Made by a program: the position numbers and the translations under genes
NCBI RefSeq assembly: GCF_011769985.2
Contig: NZ_CP039734.2
Coordinates: 1,364,001 to 1,428,000 of the forward strand
From: Sulfurospirillum diekertiae
GTDB lineage: Bacteria; Campylobacterota; Campylobacteria; Campylobacterales; Sulfurospirillaceae
Reading direction: 5' to 3'
DNA: 64,000 nucleotides
Shown here: positions 8,197 through 18,616 of the stretch, piece by piece
How positions within the stretch are numbered: the stretch's first letter is position 1
How the letters are laid out: every line of letters starts with the position of its first letter
The notes under the pieces: model-generated
What the model was told of the DNA's origin: nothing
Databases searched by the model: none
Seen by the model: the letters and a program-made list of their open reading frames with translations, nothing else

Positions 8197-10755
8197 ATGA
8201 GTTTTTTCCAAGCGTATGAAGCAGAAGTGAATGAAAGAGCAAAGTTAGGTGTTCCTCCTTTGCCTCTTGATGCCAAAAAAACAGCAGAGGTAGTCGAGCT
8301 TTTAAAAAAAGAGGAAGGTGATCAAGCCTTCTTAAGTGATCTTCTCGCAAATAGAGTTCCACCAGGAGTAGATGAAGCCGCTTACGTAAAAGCAGCTTTC
8401 TTGAATGATGTGGCTCAAAAAAAAGTTACATGTAAAGCAATTTCACCTGTTTATGCCATTGAACTTTTGGGAACTATGTTTGGTGGATATAACGTTCAAC
8501 CTCTTGTCGATGCTCTTAGTTCAAAAGACGATGCCGTTGCGCGTGCAGCTTGCAATGCTCTAAAACATACTGTGCTTGTTTATAGCTCATTTAATGATAT
8601 TGAAACTTTAGCAAAAATAAATGTCTATGCTAAAGAAGTGATGACTTCTTGGGCAAATGCAGAATGGTTTACAACAAAACCAACTATCTCAGAAAAAATT
8701 ACCGTAGCCGTTTTAAAAGTATCAGGTGAGACCAATACCGATGATCTTAGCCCTGCAAGTGAAGCGTTTACGAGAAGTGATATTCCTCTCCATGCTAATG
8801 CAATGCTGGTTAAAAGACTTCCCGGTTCCAATGAAAAAATTAAAGAGTTGATTGCAAAAGGGTATGAAGTTGCCTATGTCGGTGATGTTGTAGGAACAGG
8901 AAGTAGTCGAAAATCAGGTATTAATTCTATCCAATGGTGGATGGGACGTGAAATCCCCAACGTTCCAAATAAAAAAACAGGTGGTTTAATCTTAGGTTCA
9001 ACCATCGCACCAATCTTTTTTAACACGGCAGAAGACAGTGGTGCATTACCGATCGAAGTCAATGTTGAAGGCTTAGAAACAGGTGATTTGATTGATGTCT
9101 ATCCTTTAGCTGGGAAAATTGAGAAAAATGGTAAAGTGGTTGCAACATTTAAACTTTCACCAAATACCCTAGCAGACGAGTATCGTGCTGGCGGTAGAAT
9201 TCCTCTTATCATTGGTCGAGGATTGACTACAAAAGCTAGAATAAGTCTTGGAATGGGTGCAGAAAATATTTTTGCAAAACCAGAACAACCAAGCGAACAA
9301 AAAGGGGTAGGGTATACACTTGCGCAAAAAATGGTCGGACGTGCCTGCGGAGTTGAAGGTGTTCGTGCCGGTATGTATGTTGAACCACATACACTTACCG
9401 TCGGAAGTCAAGATACCACAGGACCAATGACCAGAGATGAGATCAAAGAGCTTGCTGCTCTTGGCTTTAGTGCTGACCTTGTCATGCAAAGTTTCTGTCA
9501 TACTGCCGCTTATCCAAAACCGAGCGATGTTAAACTTCACCATACGTTACCCGCATTTATCACTTCTCGATCAGGTGTTAGCCTTAAAGCAGGAGATGGC
9601 GTTATCCATTCCTGGCTTAACCGTATGGTCCTTCCCGACACAGTAGGAACGGGTGGAGATAGCCATACTCGTTTCCCAATTGGTATTTCGTTCCCAGCGG
9701 GTTCTGGTCTCGTTGCCTTTGCTGCCGTTACAGGGAGTATGCCTCTTAATATGCCTGAATCAGTCTTGGTGCGTTTTAAAGGTGAAATGCAACCAGGTAT
9801 TACCCTTCGTGACCTTGTCAATGCTATTCCTTACTATGCAATTAAAAAAGGGTTGCTCACTGTTCCAAAGAAAAACAAAAAAAATATCTTTGCAGGACGT
9901 ATTTTAGAGATCGAAGGGCTTCCAAAACTTAAGGTTGAACAAGCGTTTGAGCTTAGTGATGCAAGTGCTGAGAGAAGTGCAGCAGCATGTGCTGTAGCAT
10001 TAGATGTTGAGCCAATCGTTGAATACCTTAAATCGAACATTACGTTGCTTGAAGCAATGATTAAAGCAGGCTATCAAGATGCTAAAACTTTGCAAAGACG
10101 TGCCGATAAAATGAAAGCATGGATCAAAGATCCTAAACTTCTTAAAGCGGATGCCAATGCGCAGTACGCTGAAGTCATTGAAATCAATCTTAACGAAATC
10201 AAAGAGCCAATTCTCGCTTGTCCAAATGATCCCGATGATGTTGCAACCCTCAGTGAAATTCTTGCAGATGATAATCGCCCTAAAAAAATCGATGAAGTCT
10301 TTGTTGGAAGTTGTATGACAAACATTGGTCACTATAGAGCCCTTGGTGAGGTTCTTCAAGGCGAAGGAAAAGTTCCTACTACCCTTTGGGTCGCACCACC
10401 TACCAAAATGGATAAAGATCAACTGACAGCAGAGGGTTATTATTCTATTTTTGGTACTTCTGGTGCTCGTATTGAAATTCCAGGTTGTTCTCTCTGTATG
10501 GGTAACCAAGCCAATGTTAAAGAAGGTGCTGTTGTCTTTTCAACATCCACCAGAAACTTCGATAACCGTATGGGACCAAACTCTAAAGTTTATTTGGGTA
10601 GCGCAGAATTAGCAGCTCTATGTGCACTTCTAGGCAGGCTTCCAAGTGTTGAAGAGTATATGAGTTTAGTGCCTAAAAAATTGGCGGGTAAGACCGATAA
10701 AGTCTACAAGTATCTCAATTTTAATCTCATAGAAAATTACGAACTCGTCAATTAA
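8197..10755 (+). CDS. acnB: Aconitate hydratase B
   Basis: AcnB interconverts citrate and isocitrate in the TCA cycle using a 4Fe-4S cluster. The protein has 852 residues. The HEAT-like N-terminal domain (about 1-155) and swivel domain (about 165-380) precede the catalytic domains, the AcnB order. The three cluster cysteines are visible at about 705 (GSCMTN) and about 764 and 767 (GCSLCMG). The start is ATG at 8197 behind AAGGAG (8182-8187); a longer reading would overlap ftsK. It is followed by a strong terminator. Codon 77 onward carries one TTACATGTAA copy at 8426. Confidence 0.97.
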   Translation: MSFFQAYEAEVNERAKLGVPPLPLDAKKTAEVVELLKKEEGDQAFLSDLLANRVPPGVDEAAYVKAAFLNDVAQKKVTCKAISPVYAIELLGTMFGGYNVQPLVDALSSKDDAVARAACNALKHTVLVYSSFNDIETLAKINVYAKEVMTSWANAEWFTTKPTISEKITVAVLKVSGETNTDDLSPASEAFTRSDIPLHANAMLVKRLPGSNEKIKELIAKGYEVAYVGDVVGTGSSRKSGINSIQWWMGREIPNVPNKKTGGLILGSTIAPIFFNTAEDSGALPIEVNVEGLETGDLIDVYPLAGKIEKNGKVVATFKLSPNTLADEYRAGGRIPLIIGRGLTTKARISLGMGAENIFAKPEQPSEQKGVGYTLAQKMVGRACGVEGVRAGMYVEPHTLTVGSQDTTGPMTRDEIKELAALGFSADLVMQSFCHTAAYPKPSDVKLHHTLPAFITSRSGVSLKAGDGVIHSWLNRMVLPDTVGTGGDSHTRFPIGISFPAGSGLVAFAAVTGSMPLNMPESVLVRFKGEMQPGITLRDLVNAIPYYAIKKGLLTVPKKNKKNIFAGRILEIEGLPKLKVEQAFELSDASAERSAAACAVALDVEPIVEYLKSNITLLEAMIKAGYQDAKTLQRRADKMKAWIKDPKLLKADANAQYAEVIEINLNEIKEPILACPNDPDDVATLSEILADDNRPKKIDEVFVGSCMTNIGHYRALGEVLQGEGKVPTTLWVAPPTKMDKDQLTAEGYYSIFGTSGARIEIPGCSLCMGNQANVKEGAVVFSTSTRNFDNRMGPNSKVYLGSAELAALCALLGRLPSVEEYMSLVPKKLAGKTDKVYKYLNFNLIENYELVN

Positions 10756-10766
10756 TACCTCAAAAG

Positions 10767-10788
10767 CCACTCAAAAAGAGTGGTTTTT
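10767..10788 (+). terminator. Rho-independent terminator of acnB
   Basis: The stem CCACTC (10767-10772) / GAGTGG (10778-10783) has loop AAAAA and is followed by TTTTT. It lies 11 bases after the acnB stop. Confidence 0.8.
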
Positions 10789-10811
10789 ACTTTTTACATG
10801 TAAGGACTCTT

Positions 10812-11309
10812 TTGACTATACAAAAAAATTGTATCGTAACACTCGACTACACTGTTTTTGACACTGAGAATAACCTTTTGGACAGTGGCGCACAATCACT
10901 TGTGTATCTTCATGGCGGATACGGTGATATATTTGAAAAAATTGAAAAAGCCTTGGAAGGCAAAAGTGTAGGAGAGAGTATTCATATGCAATTGTCTCCT
11001 AAAGAAGCATTTGGTGAGTATAAACAAGAACTTGTATTTGTTGAAGAACGAAATATGTTTGAAGATGATCTTGCAGTAGGGCAAAATGTTGAAATGGTTT
11101 TTAGTGAAGATGCCGATGATGAGATGATGCTTTCGTATACAGTCATTGAAATTTTAGAAGATCGCGTTATCTTGGATGCAAATCATCCTCTTGCTGGTGT
11201 AACAATCATATTTGATGGAACGGTCATTGGTCTGCGCGAGGCCACAACTGATGAAATTGAGAAAAGACTCTTCAGTCACGAAGAGTCCTTATCTGCCATG
11301 CAACATTAA
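10812..11309 (+). CDS. slyD: FKBP-type peptidyl-prolyl isomerase, SlyD-like
   Basis: This 165-residue cytoplasmic prolyl isomerase/chaperone is of the SlyD type. The N-terminal half has the FKBP fold with the interrupted pattern FDTENNLLDSG and YLHGGYGDIFEKIEKALEGK, and the IF (insert-in-flap) chaperone domain lies in the middle (about 70-125). The C-terminus DANHPLAG resembles the DGNHPLAG signature of SlyD. Unlike E. coli SlyD it lacks a long His/Cys-rich metal-binding tail, having only LSAMQH. The start is TTG at 10812 after TAAGGA; there is no upstream ATG. It ends convergently, overlapping the end of ppsA by 4 bases. Confidence 0.88.
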   Translation: MTIQKNCIVTLDYTVFDTENNLLDSGAQSLVYLHGGYGDIFEKIEKALEGKSVGESIHMQLSPKEAFGEYKQELVFVEERNMFEDDLAVGQNVEMVFSEDADDEMMLSYTVIEILEDRVILDANHPLAGVTIIFDGTVIGLREATTDEIEKRLFSHEESLSAMQH

Positions 11310-13687
11310 CGCAATTTTTCTTCCAAATTCTCAACCACTTGGTGCATTTTATACAGTGAATCAGGGTTTAATGAGATCGAATCTATCCCATTTTTAACTA
11401 AAAACTCCGTAATTTCAGGATAATCAGAAGGTGCTTGCCCGCAAATACCAATGTATTTTCCTCTTGCTTTACACGCATCAATCGCCATTTTTAGCATTTT
11501 GGTCACAGCTGGATTACGTTCGTTAAAGATATGAGCAATCATTCCACTCTCCCTATCCACTCCTAAGATAAGTTGGGTAAGATCATTTGATCCAATCGAA
11601 TAGCCATCAAAGATATTTAAAAAGTCATCGGCTATGATAACATTGGCAGGTATCTCGCACATCGCGTAAATTTTAAGTCCATTCACACCTTGTATTAAAC
11701 CTTGGGTATTCATGATGCCGATAACTTTCTGTCCTTCTTCAGGTGTACGCACAAAAGGAAGCATGATGACAACATTGGTAAGACCCATATCATCTCGTAC
11801 ACGCTTGAGTGCTTCACACTCCCACGCATAAGCCTCCTTGTAACTTTCATCATAGTATCTACTTGCTCCACGAAAGCCTATCATTGGATTTTCTTCGACT
11901 GCTTCGAACGCCAGACCTCCTAGCATATTGCGATATTCGTTGCTTTTAAAATCACTGGTGCGAATGATGACGGGTTTGGGATAAAACGCCGCGGCAATCA
12001 TCCCAACACCTTCACTGATTTTTTGGAGAAAAAACTCTTTAGCATCGATGTAGGGGCTCATAAAAGCTCTAATGGCATCCTCATCTTGCACAGGATTTCT
12101 TTTGTGCATATTCACCAGTGCCATCGGATGAGCATTAATGGAATGGGTCATAATAAACTCCATTCGAGCAAGGCCTACACCATCATTTGGCATTTTGGCA
12201 AGATTCAACGCTTCAGCAGGGTTACCCACATTCATCATTAGTTTGGTCTTCGTCTGCTTTAAAGAACTGAGGTCTATCGTTTTACATGTAAAGGCAATTT
12301 CACCCTCGTATATATGTCCTTCATCGCCCTGTGCACAACTAACGGTTACTTTTTGAGTATTGCTTAACACTTCGGTTGCATTGCCACACCCGACCACCGC
12401 TGGCACGCCGATCTCACGCGCAACGATAGCAGCATGACACGTTCTGCTACCTCTGTTGGTGACAACGGCTGAAGCTTTTTTCATAATAGGTTCCCAATCA
12501 GGATTGGTTGTGTCGGCAACCAAAATATCACCTTCTTTAAATAAAGCAAACTCAGAAGTTTTATGGATAATTTTGACCTCACCGCTGCCAATTTTTTCAC
12601 CTATCGCACGACCAGAAGTGATAAGTTTTATATCTTTGGTGCGATTCAGCGTATATTTTTCGATGGTAATACTGTTTTGAAGCCGGCTCTGAACTGTTTC
12701 AGGACGTGCTTGAACGATATAGAGTTTGCCATCTAAACCATCTTTCGCCCACTCAATGTCCATTGGACGTTTATAATACTCTTCAATAATCAGTGCTTGA
12801 TGCGCTAGAATCAACACTTCCGTATCCGTAATGGAAAAATGATTTTGCTCTTCCTCTGTTGTGGGAACATTGATAGTATGAGCTTCATCGCTGTAAAGCA
12901 TTTTCTCTTTTTTACTGCCTAAAGAGCGTTTTAAAATGGTATTGATCCCTTTTTTAAGGGTTGGTTTAAAAACAAAAAACTCATCAGCATTGACTTTACC
13001 ACTAACGACATTTTCACCCAATCCCCAGATAGCATTAATTAAAATAAGATTTTCTGAGCCGCTCTCTGTATCAATGGTAAACATAATACCACTACTAGCA
13101 AGATCACTTCGTACCATCTTCTGTATGCCAACAGAAAGGGCAACTTTAAAATGGTCAAACCCTCGACTTGTTCGATAACTAATGGCACGATCTGTAAATA
13201 ACGAAGCGTAGCACTGTTTCACACTTTGTAAAAGTTTTTCAGATGTATTGATATTGAGAAAGGTCTCTTGTTGCCCTGCAAAACTAGCATCAGGTAGATC
13301 TTCGGCTGTTCCAGATGAACGCACAGCAACATCAATATGTTCTGAACCATATTCTTGAGAGAGCATATGATAAGCACTTTCAATCTCTTGGATAAGCTCA
13401 TTAGGCAGTGTTGAAGCCAAGATAAGCTCTCTGATGGCAAGACCACGCTTTTGAAGTGAAAGCGTATCTGAAATATCTAGGTTTGCTAAAAGCTTTTCGA
13501 TTTTTTCTTTGATACCGTTTTCTTTAAGTAACAGATGGTAAGCCTCGCTGGTTGTCGCAAAACCATTGGGAACTTTGATGCCTTTGGTAGATAGCTTTTG
13601 GTACATTTCACCGAGACTTGCGTTTTTCCCGCCTACAAGGGGAATATCGCTGATATGGAGTTCATTGAAGAAACGAATATAACGCAT
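11306..13687 (-). CDS. ppsA: Phosphoenolpyruvate synthase
   Basis: PpsA makes PEP from pyruvate and ATP (AMP and phosphate released), the first step of gluconeogenesis. The protein has 793 residues, the usual PpsA length. The N-terminal ATP-grasp domain starts at GGKNASLGEMYQ (about 20-31). The central swivelling domain carries the phosphorylated His in GSRTCHAAIVARE (about residue 419), and the C-terminal PEP-binding TIM barrel holds SIGSNDLTQL and the catalytic GICGQAPSDYP. The transcript is monocistronic. One TTTACATGTAAA copy sits in it at 12282. Confidence 0.96.
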   Translation of the reverse strand: MRYIRFFNELHISDIPLVGGKNASLGEMYQKLSTKGIKVPNGFATTSEAYHLLLKENGIKEKIEKLLANLDISDTLSLQKRGLAIRELILASTLPNELIQEIESAYHMLSQEYGSEHIDVAVRSSGTAEDLPDASFAGQQETFLNINTSEKLLQSVKQCYASLFTDRAISYRTSRGFDHFKVALSVGIQKMVRSDLASSGIMFTIDTESGSENLILINAIWGLGENVVSGKVNADEFFVFKPTLKKGINTILKRSLGSKKEKMLYSDEAHTINVPTTEEEQNHFSITDTEVLILAHQALIIEEYYKRPMDIEWAKDGLDGKLYIVQARPETVQSRLQNSITIEKYTLNRTKDIKLITSGRAIGEKIGSGEVKIIHKTSEFALFKEGDILVADTTNPDWEPIMKKASAVVTNRGSRTCHAAIVAREIGVPAVVGCGNATEVLSNTQKVTVSCAQGDEGHIYEGEIAFTCKTIDLSSLKQTKTKLMMNVGNPAEALNLAKMPNDGVGLARMEFIMTHSINAHPMALVNMHKRNPVQDEDAIRAFMSPYIDAKEFFLQKISEGVGMIAAAFYPKPVIIRTSDFKSNEYRNMLGGLAFEAVEENPMIGFRGASRYYDESYKEAYAWECEALKRVRDDMGLTNVVIMLPFVRTPEEGQKVIGIMNTQGLIQGVNGLKIYAMCEIPANVIIADDFLNIFDGYSIGSNDLTQLILGVDRESGMIAHIFNERNPAVTKMLKMAIDACKARGKYIGICGQAPSDYPEITEFLVKNGIDSISLNPDSLYKMHQVVENLEEKLR

Positions 13688-13785
13688 AATAACCTCCCAT
13701 AAGAAAAGTTATATCTATGGTAGCACAAAATAGAATCAGGAGTGCTATAAAAAAGAGATTACATGTAAAGTGAAAATGAAGAGTA

Positions 13786-13812
13786 TTTCAAAAGTCCAGA
13801 GGACTTTTGAAA
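13786..13812 (-). terminator. Hairpin terminator of the mipA-like gene
   Basis: TTTCAAAAGTCC (13786-13797) and GGACTTTTGAAA (13801-13812) form a perfect 12-base stem with a 3-base loop, 25 bases after the stop of the outer membrane gene. The following T-run is weak. A single TTACATGTAA copy lies beyond it at 13759. Confidence 0.65.
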
Positions 13813-13837
13813 CGGATAGAAGTAAATAGCAACATCT

Positions 13838-14578
13838 TTAGAAGCTATACATGATAGACAAGTATCCAGCCACTTGATAATGGTCATCCACAATAGGGCT
13901 TTTATAAATTGTGCTGTCAAATCTCTTGTATTCGACATTGGCAATGATCGACCATGTCTCACTAAAGGCAAAGATTTGCGTTAAGCCAATAAAAGGGTTG
14001 AGGGCACCATCGGCATGGTAACTTGGACGTGCGAAGGTTGCCTCTTTATCTTTGACACCGTAGTAATAATTGCTTTTCTTATCACTGAGGTATTCTGCGC
14101 CCGCATAGAGTGACAGACCTGAATTTCTTGTCTCAAAAAGTGTGTAGTTATACGCTGCATTAAAGGTATAGCCATCTGTGGTACCGCTGACATCACGCGA
14201 AACAGTACCGCTTAAAAAACTATTCTCAAAATTGTATTTCATTCTGAGTCCGCCTTCTAAGGACATATTCCGATTGTCCATACCTTTTAACTCATTACTA
14301 TCTTTGCCTTTATAGCCTGCAAGTACAGGAAGGACTATAACTCCAATTTGAAGTGTTTTGGTATCGTAAAAATTGTATCCCATATTGATACCTTCAATAA
14401 AAGCACTTTTGTACGTAAGCTCAATATCGGGTAAGGGCATTGTAACACTTGAAACGCCTTTGTAAGGGCTTGTACTCGTTGTTGCACCCACACCTACTTG
14501 TAGCGACAAGTCATCACTAGTTGCACATAGGTGAGTCAGCAAAACACAGGACACTAAAATTAGCTTATTCTTCATCAT
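13838..14578 (-). CDS. MipA/OmpV family outer membrane protein
   Basis: This 246-residue protein has an N-terminal signal peptide (MMKNKLILVSCVLLTHLCA) and alternating beta-strand pattern with aromatic strand ends, finishing in LSIMYSF with a C-terminal Phe, typical of an outer membrane beta-barrel. GVGATTSTSPYKGV followed by PLPDIELTYKSAFIEG matches the MipA/OmpV opening. The family is known as scaffolding or porin-like outer membrane proteins, and the substrate is unknown here. It is divergent from the AraC-type regulator gene, which may control it. Confidence 0.85.
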   Translation of the reverse strand: MMKNKLILVSCVLLTHLCATSDDLSLQVGVGATTSTSPYKGVSSVTMPLPDIELTYKSAFIEGINMGYNFYDTKTLQIGVIVLPVLAGYKGKDSNELKGMDNRNMSLEGGLRMKYNFENSFLSGTVSRDVSGTTDGYTFNAAYNYTLFETRNSGLSLYAGAEYLSDKKSNYYYGVKDKEATFARPSYHADGALNPFIGLTQIFAFSETWSIIANVEYKRFDSTIYKSPIVDDHYQVAGYLSIMYSF

Positions 14579-14671
14579 CGAATCTCCATTGTCGTTTAAA
14601 TGCTGAAAGTGTATATAAGCGTGATATTTTTTTATAGTAAAAAAGCGAACAAAGAGTTTGGCTATTTAGTA

Positions 14672-14677
14672 TATAAT
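14672..14677 (+). promoter_or_regulatory. Sigma70 -10 box of the AraC-type regulator gene
   Basis: TATAAT lies 35 bases before the ATG at 14712, and GAAGGA follows closer to the start as ribosome binding site. No clear -35 is visible, as is usual for Campylobacterota promoters. Confidence 0.5.
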
Positions 14678-14711
14678 TCGATGATTGTTTTAAGCTTTTT
14701 GAAGGAAGAAA

Positions 14712-15596
14712 ATGTTTGTAGATACGGGAATGCCGCCTCATGGCGATTACACAAAAGCATTTCCAAAAACTCCATCTCTGTTACCTTATATTCATTCATA
14801 TGTCTCTATCATCAGTGCAGTAGAAGATACCCGTGAGCAGTATATTACACGCTTTTTCCCCTCCTTTATGACGCAGTTTGTCTTTGATTTTTATGGAAGT
14901 TTGAATGAAGTTATTGAAGAAGGAAGTATACAGCTTGATATTGACAAAGGAACCTATGTAAAAAGCGGCATTGGCACATGGATGGACTTTTTTCAAAAAG
15001 AAAGTTTATCGTCTAAACGATTAGTCAAAAGCTTTAAAGTAACGCTCTATCCGCATGTCCTCTACGAAGTATTTGGTATTTCACCTTTTGAAATTCGAAA
15101 TGAAGATCTGAGTATCAACGATATATGGGGAAAATACGAAGGAGAATTGCTTTTTGAAGAGTTAGAGTCTATGCCCACAGGAGATGGGATGATTGAAGTT
15201 TTTGAGCGTTATTTTATGAAGCAATTATCAAAAAAATATTGTTTTCAAAAAAATATTTCAAATTATCTTATGGGTGGACATGATTATCCTTCTTTAAAAT
15301 TATTATCGCAAGAGTGCGGTTACAGTGAAAGGTGGATCCAGAAACAATATCTTGAAGTCTTTGGAGAATCCTTTAAGCACATTCATAATAATGCACGATT
15401 TATCAAAACATTAAGGATGATGAATAGCGCTGTTTTACGAGGTGAAAGTCATCTTAAATTTGTCTCCATAGCGTACGAGTGTGGCTATTTTGATCAGACA
15501 CATTTTATTAAAGAGTTCAAAAAATTTACAGGACTCACGCCCTCTTATTATTTTCATACATTTAGAGACAAAATTCCACTTTCGTGGCTTTGGTAA
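14712..15596 (+). CDS. AraC family transcriptional regulator
   Basis: This 294-residue protein has a C-terminal double helix-turn-helix: the first around LKLLSQECGYSERWIQKQY, the second around KFVSIAYECGYFDQTHFIKEF. It ends in the AraC signature FTGLTPSYY (about residues 275-283). The N-terminal part (1-185) should be the effector or dimerisation domain, of the DUF6597-like kind seen in many uncharacterised AraC proteins, with no recognisable ligand site. It is divergent from the MipA-like gene and convergent with an MFS transporter, and either could be its target. The ATG at 14712 follows GAAGGA. Confidence 0.88.
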   Translation: MFVDTGMPPHGDYTKAFPKTPSLLPYIHSYVSIISAVEDTREQYITRFFPSFMTQFVFDFYGSLNEVIEEGSIQLDIDKGTYVKSGIGTWMDFFQKESLSSKRLVKSFKVTLYPHVLYEVFGISPFEIRNEDLSINDIWGKYEGELLFEELESMPTGDGMIEVFERYFMKQLSKKYCFQKNISNYLMGGHDYPSLKLLSQECGYSERWIQKQYLEVFGESFKHIHNNARFIKTLRMMNSAVLRGESHLKFVSIAYECGYFDQTHFIKEFKKFTGLTPSYYFHTFRDKIPLSWLW

Positions 15597-15600
15597 CTAT

Positions 15601-16827
15601 TTAAAGTGATCGCTTCTGCTTATACCAACTATTTGCACATACCCATGTCGTTCCTAGCAAAATAAGCGATGCAAACCAAAAAGAGGCATAAGGGTGTAAA
15701 AATTGGTTCATCCCATATGCGAGCATCGGCCCAAGCGCCGCACCAAAGTCAATGAGTAACGAGTAGGTTGTCATTATTTTAATTCTTGCTCCATTGTTTG
15801 ATGCCGTATCAGCAGCTAAAGCATCAGCAATAGTTGTAAGTGAAGTTGCCGTAGCTTGGAGTAAAAGAAGTATTCCAATCCATATCCAAAAAGGCAGATC
15901 AAAAGAGACCAACGCAAATGAAATACTTGCTAATACTGTTGAGATAAGAAGAAGAGGGTATCGACCCACATTTCCATCCGTCAAACTACCAAATAAGGGA
16001 GCTAGAAATGGTTCAAATCCCCAACGAATCGCTTGCAGTATGCCCGCAAGTGAAGAAGCTCCAATGAGACATCCAAAAATTAAGACAACAGAGCCGTTGT
16101 GAATTTCAATCAAGTATGAAAGTGTGGATGTTACAATTCCTTGATAAATCAAAGCAAAAAACATCCCAACACCTAAAACGGATAGGACATTACGATGCTT
16201 CCACAAAGAGAAGTGTCGCTCACTTTCGACATGCTCAGAAACCATCCCTTGATGGGTTGGCTTAATAACGATAAAAACAATAGGCAAACAACAGAGTGTT
16301 ACAAGACTAAAAATAATTGATGTGGGCAATAAACCATAAATATCTGCTAAAAATCCTCCAACGAGCATTCCCACTAAACTTCCAAGGCGATACAATCCAT
16401 TGTAAAGCCCCATACTTTTGCCTCTAGTCGTATCTGTAGCATATTCCAAAATCGTAAAATAAGCTCCCAGTCGCAAAAATCCCCACGCAATTCCCCAAAA
16501 GCAGCGTGCAATCAAAAGGGCAATGAAGCCATGCATTAAACCATAAGAGAGGGTTGTTAAAAATGCCAATAGCACAGCGATTAACACGCCCGTACGCGCA
16601 CTGATTTTGGTGTAAAGCCATCCGATGAGAGGATTGAGAGGAAGTCTGATTAAACGGTTGATGGAGAGTAAAATACCCACTTGCCATAAAGAGGTAAGCC
16701 CAGCTTCTTCAAAGTGAGTAGGTAAAACAACGTAGAGCATTGAATCACCCACCAAACAAACAGCTGTAAGCAGGGCAATGATCACGATAGGTTTTTTGTG
16801 AAAAGTTTGAAGCGTTTCAGGTTGCAT
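15601..16827 (-). CDS. Major facilitator superfamily transporter
   Basis: This 408-residue inner membrane protein has about 12 predicted transmembrane helices. The loop between helices 2 and 3 carries NRLIRLPLNPLIGWLYTKISAR, a variant of the MFS motif A region. The second half begins after a basic central loop around ESERHFSLWKHRN. Drug/sugar efflux subfamilies are plausible but the substrate cannot be told. It is convergent with the AraC-type gene with only 4 bases between the stops. The ATG start has no strong Shine-Dalgarno. Confidence 0.85.
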   Translation of the reverse strand: MQPETLQTFHKKPIVIIALLTAVCLVGDSMLYVVLPTHFEEAGLTSLWQVGILLSINRLIRLPLNPLIGWLYTKISARTGVLIAVLLAFLTTLSYGLMHGFIALLIARCFWGIAWGFLRLGAYFTILEYATDTTRGKSMGLYNGLYRLGSLVGMLVGGFLADIYGLLPTSIIFSLVTLCCLPIVFIVIKPTHQGMVSEHVESERHFSLWKHRNVLSVLGVGMFFALIYQGIVTSTLSYLIEIHNGSVVLIFGCLIGASSLAGILQAIRWGFEPFLAPLFGSLTDGNVGRYPLLLISTVLASISFALVSFDLPFWIWIGILLLLQATATSLTTIADALAADTASNNGARIKIMTTYSLLIDFGAALGPMLAYGMNQFLHPYASFWFASLILLGTTWVCANSWYKQKRSL

Positions 16828-16885
16828 AAAAACCAGCTGTAGGAATGAATTTTAAGTGTATTAACAAAAGAAGCACACAATCAAA

Positions 16886-16963
16886 TGGTCGGAGTGACAG
16901 GACTCGAACCTGCGACCTCTACCACCCCAAGGTAGCGCGCTAGCCAGGCTGCGCTACACCCCG
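16886..16963 (-). tRNA. tRNA-Pro (anticodon GGG)
   Basis: This is a complete cloverleaf on the minus strand. The acceptor CGGGGTG pairs with CACTCCG (one G-U pair), the discriminator is A and CCA is encoded. The anticodon stem is CTACC/GGTAG with loop TTGGGGT, and the T-arm has GGTTCGAGTCC. The first base C and anticodon GGG identify proline. Confidence 0.95.
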
Positions 16964-17077
16964 ACACATTTAAGAATTTTGATTTTAACCAAGATAACCA
17001 AAAAGTTTTATTATAATAATAGATCTATACAAAACGGATATACAACCGTTTTTATAAAAAATCAACAATGGCACTTC

Positions 17078-18592
17078 ATGAAAGAAATTCTTTTAACGAC
17101 CTTTAATGCGCGCTATACACATACATCTATTGCTCAACGCTATCTTTTTGCTAACCTTGAAGAGCTTCAAGAAAAAGCGAAAATTTTAGAGTTTGTCATC
17201 AACTCACAAGTCGCCGATGCCGCAGAAGAAATCCTTAGTTATAACCCAAAAATTGTAGGCATTGGTGCGTATATTTGGAACGCTTTGGAAGTACAAGAGC
17301 TTATAAGTATCCTCAAAAAAGTAGCACCTCATATTTTCATCGTTTTAGGAGGTCCTGAAGCGAGCCATTTCCCCCATCGTGTTGATTTTAGTGGGGCAGA
17401 TTACATTATTCAAGGAGAGGGTGACATCGCTTTTTATGAGCTGTGTCAAACGCTTCTTGAGGGTCATAAACCAAATGAGCACGTCATCAAAGCGCCGATG
17501 GTTCATTTGAATGCCATAAAACTGCCATATGACTACTACACAGATCACGACATCAAAAACCGTTACTGCTACGTTGAGGCAAGTCGTGGATGCCCGTTTA
17601 CCTGTGAATTTTGTCTTTCATCTGCTGATAAAAAAGTGCGAGATATCGAAATAGAACGTTTCATTGGCGAACTTGAAAAGCTCTGGCAACGGGGCGTGCG
17701 AAATTTTAAATTTATTGACCGTACATTTAATCTTAGCATTGAAAATGCAACAAAGCTTTTGGACTTTTTTCTTGCTAAAACAGAAGCGTATTTTGTCCAT
17801 TTTGAAGTAATACCTGACCATTTTCCAAGCTCTCTTCGAGAAAAAATAGCACAGTTTCCTCCTGCAGCGTTGCAACTCGAAGTGGGTATTCAAACGCTTG
17901 ATCCTGAAATCTCTAAAAATATTCATAGACGCCTCAACATTGCTAAAATCGAAGACAACCTTGCCTTTTTACAACAGCAAACGCATGCGCATTTGCATGT
18001 GGACCTCATTATCGGTTTACCAGGAGAAAGTTTAGAAGGTTTTGGTCGCAATTTAGACAAGCTTTATTCACTGACACAGTGTGAGATTCAAATCGGCATC
18101 CTCAAAAAACTCTCAGGTACAACTATTTCGCGTCACGACGAGATCTACGGTATGAAGTATTGCGATAAGCCACCCTATGATATTTTGCAAAACAACCTTA
18201 TCCCTTTTAAAGAGATGCAAAAGATGAAGCGTTTTGCTCGCTTTTGGGATATGGTCTATAACAGTGGTAATTTTAAGAAGAGTGCAATACACTTATGGCA
18301 TGATGGCAAAGTGTATGATGGCTTTTATGCTTTTAGTGAATGGCTTTATACGCAAACAAAGTCTACATGGCAGATTTCATTGGATCGTCTAGCGGAGCTT
18401 ATTTTTCGCTACCTTTGTGAAGAGCTAGGACATGAACGTGAGTTTATTAAAGGAATGTTGATAGAAGACATTATGACCATACGTGGACGTAAAATGCCTT
18501 CTTTTTTACGCGAAAATTACGTTCAAGAGGAAGTGCATAAAGAGGGTACTTCAAAACTTAATAAACGCCAGTTAAAACATGCCACAGTATAA
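17078..18592 (+). CDS. B12-binding radical SAM protein (DUF4080 type)
   Basis: This is a 504-residue protein. The N-terminal Rossmann-like B12-binding region (about 1-140) contains FNARYTHTS and VLGGPEASHFP. The radical SAM core follows, with the cluster motif GCPFTCEFCLSS (CxxxCxxC, about residues 172-183), then VGIQTLDPEISKNIHRR. The C-terminal extension is of the DUF4080 kind. Such enzymes use SAM and cobalamin for methylation or rearrangement, but the substrate of this family is unknown. The ATG at 17078 is chosen because the conserved sequence starts there; the 33 codons before it are low complexity. It is followed closely by a DUF445 gene. Confidence 0.87.
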   Translation: MKEILLTTFNARYTHTSIAQRYLFANLEELQEKAKILEFVINSQVADAAEEILSYNPKIVGIGAYIWNALEVQELISILKKVAPHIFIVLGGPEASHFPHRVDFSGADYIIQGEGDIAFYELCQTLLEGHKPNEHVIKAPMVHLNAIKLPYDYYTDHDIKNRYCYVEASRGCPFTCEFCLSSADKKVRDIEIERFIGELEKLWQRGVRNFKFIDRTFNLSIENATKLLDFFLAKTEAYFVHFEVIPDHFPSSLREKIAQFPPAALQLEVGIQTLDPEISKNIHRRLNIAKIEDNLAFLQQQTHAHLHVDLIIGLPGESLEGFGRNLDKLYSLTQCEIQIGILKKLSGTTISRHDEIYGMKYCDKPPYDILQNNLIPFKEMQKMKRFARFWDMVYNSGNFKKSAIHLWHDGKVYDGFYAFSEWLYTQTKSTWQISLDRLAELIFRYLCEELGHEREFIKGMLIEDIMTIRGRKMPSFLRENYVQEEVHKEGTSKLNKRQLKHATV

Positions 18593-18616
18593 TGGCAATT
18601 TTTTTAAGGAGAAATA

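Noticed and set aside
9169-9543. Antisense 124-codon frame within acnB
   Set aside because: It lies wholly opposite a conserved enzyme gene, lacks a ribosome site, and its residues follow the codon pattern of acnB; it is a shadow frame.
10000-10509. Antisense 169-codon frame within acnB
   Set aside because: It is opposite the conserved Fe-S ligand region of acnB with unusual composition (Phe, Ile, Asn rich) and no ribosome site.
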